Assembly: GCA_020637595.1 (NCBI GenBank)
Contig: JACKKE010000007.1
Span: forward strand, 62,001 to 126,000
Length of the DNA stretch: 64,000 bases
From: Rhodobacter sp.
GTDB lineage: Bacteria; Pseudomonadota; Alphaproteobacteria; Rhodobacterales; Rhodobacteraceae
Direction: 5' to 3'
Positions 63,270 through 64,000 of the stretch are shown here, piece by piece. The translations under genes were made by a program, and so were the position numbers. Position 1 is the first letter of the stretch; the number at the start of each line of letters is the position of its first letter. The notes beneath the pieces were generated by a model. It saw nothing but the letters and a program-made list of their open reading frames with translations. It made no database searches and had not been told where the DNA came from.

Positions 63270-64000
63270 TCAGAACCCGCAGCCCTCGGAAATGCGCTGC
63301 ACCGCTCCCTCGGCGGCATCCTCGAAGGGGGCCAGAACCAGCGTCGCACCCAGCGCCATAAAGGGCTCGGCCTCGTCACGGTGGTTCACGGTGACGGCGA
63401 CCTCGCCATCATAGCCCACCGCCCGCAGCGCGTGCAGAAAGGCCGGATAGCGGTCGGCATCGCTGAGCGCACCGCGCCCCGGTGGCACCGCCGAGATCAC
63501 GGCCTTGACCCCGCGCAGCGGCAGATGGGCCATGAACTCGGGATCGGTGGCATCGCCGAAATGCGCGTCCAGCCCCATCGCCCGCCAGTTGCGCAGGGCC
63601 TCGGGGTCGAAATCGACCCCCAGCAGGCGAAACCCTCGCGCCTTCAGCCCCTGACCGATGCGGCAGCCATAGCGCCCCAGCCCGAGGATCACCACGTCAT
63701 AGCCGGCGCCCGTGCGCTCGGGGCTGTCCTCGCGCACTTCGGCGGCCGGTGATCGACGCTCGAACCACCGCAACAGCGGTTCGATCCGCGCATGCAGCCG
63801 GTGGGCATGGTTCACGCCGTAAACCGACAGCGCGATGGTGATCAGTCCGACCAGCGTGACCAGCGCCGCATCGGGCTCGCTCACTTGCCCCAGGCCAACG
63901 CCCATCGCCATGAAGATCAGCGAAAACTCCGAGATCTGCCCCAGCGTCACCCCCGCCAGGAACCCGGTCCGCGCACGGTAACCCAGCGCCCCCATGATCG
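63270..64000 (-). CDS. Cation:proton antiporter (KefB-like), C-terminal part
   Basis: The last ~240 residues of a CPA2-type antiporter; the gene runs off the right edge. The last membrane segments (~20-60 of the visible part, LGQISEFSLIFMAMGVG and VTLVGLITIALSVYGV) precede a cytoplasmic RCK/TrkA-N domain with a dinucleotide fold VVILGLGRYGCRIGQGL, LLGVDFDPEAL and FGDATDPEFMAHL. This domain is a known nucleotide-sensing regulatory part of Kef/KefB systems. A role in potassium efflux or pH control is likely. Confidence 0.88.
   Translation of the reverse strand, partial: IMGALGYRARTGFLAGVTLGQISEFSLIFMAMGVGLGQVSEPDAALVTLVGLITIALSVYGVNHAHRLHARIEPLLRWFERRSPAAEVREDSPERTGAGYDVVILGLGRYGCRIGQGLKARGFRLLGVDFDPEALRNWRAMGLDAHFGDATDPEFMAHLPLRGVKAVISAVPPGRGALSDADRYPAFLHALRAVGYDGEVAVTVNHRDEAEPFMALGATLVLAPFEDAAEGAVQRISEGCGF

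Overview
The window reads as chromosomal DNA of a high-GC alphaproteobacterium, most likely of the Rhodobacteraceae/Paracoccaceae group. This is an inference from gene content and style: a fused cysNC, a kpsF-type kdsD, an RpoH-type sigma factor, thyX without thyA in view, a DUF6476-type gene beside rluD, and densely packed operons with ATGA or TGATG overlaps. Two stretches look clearly less GC-rich than the rest: about 22.1-24.8 kb (a restriction-modification island) and about 43.4-44.1 kb.

Layout. 1-3.8 kb: a transglutaminase/DUF2126 protein followed by the start of a circularly permuted ATP-grasp protein. 3.9-6.8 kb: sulfate activation (cysD-cysNC), with a LuxR-type regulator divergent from it. 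8.3-11.4 kb: two paralogous small glycosyltransferases on either side of a YigZ-like gene and kdsD, suggesting surface polysaccharide work. 11.5-14.6 kb: a MacAB-like export operon. 14.7-17.0 kb: an Orn/Lys/Arg decarboxylase. 17.2-22.0 kb: a TetR-controlled operon of CoA ligase, enoyl-CoA hydratase, UbiD-type decarboxylase and UbiX, preceded by a 28-bp palindromic operator. 22.1-24.3 kb: a methyltransferase and a putative endonuclease.

24.8-42.0 kb is a large catabolic region. It holds a complete Dpp/Opp-type ABC transporter with an embedded Asp/Glu racemase-family enzyme, a ThDP enzyme coupled to a FAD amine-oxidase-like protein, an AraC regulator, RidA, an aldehyde dehydrogenase, a GntR regulator and an ATP-dependent hydantoinase pair (HyuA/HyuB). 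Together these suggest uptake and opening of a cyclic amide or ureide (lactam, hydantoin or oxoproline type), then oxidation of the carbon skeleton. The substrate is not known.

42.3-44.1 kb carries a REP-associated tyrosine transposase flanked by its GTAG-headed palindromes and an atypical Excalibur-like lipoprotein. From 44.1 kb onward the content is mostly housekeeping: thyX, gloA, a frameshifted DUF1194 gene, a DsbA-fold isomerase, an EamA transporter, a DUF2254 protein, a metallochaperone, pyrE, dnaB (with a perfect DnaA box upstream), an FKBP isomerase, tdk, PEP synthase, rpoH, cardiolipin synthase, a JmjC-like oxygenase, rluD, trmB, a YdcZ-like membrane protein and the end of a cation/proton antiporter.

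The least familiar items are two adjacent Tat-targeted mini-proteins (59.6-60.4 kb) made almost wholly of a TD-x-D-x-G...G-x-GR repeat, and a composite intergenic repeat found after three different genes. No tRNA, rRNA or CRISPR array was seen.
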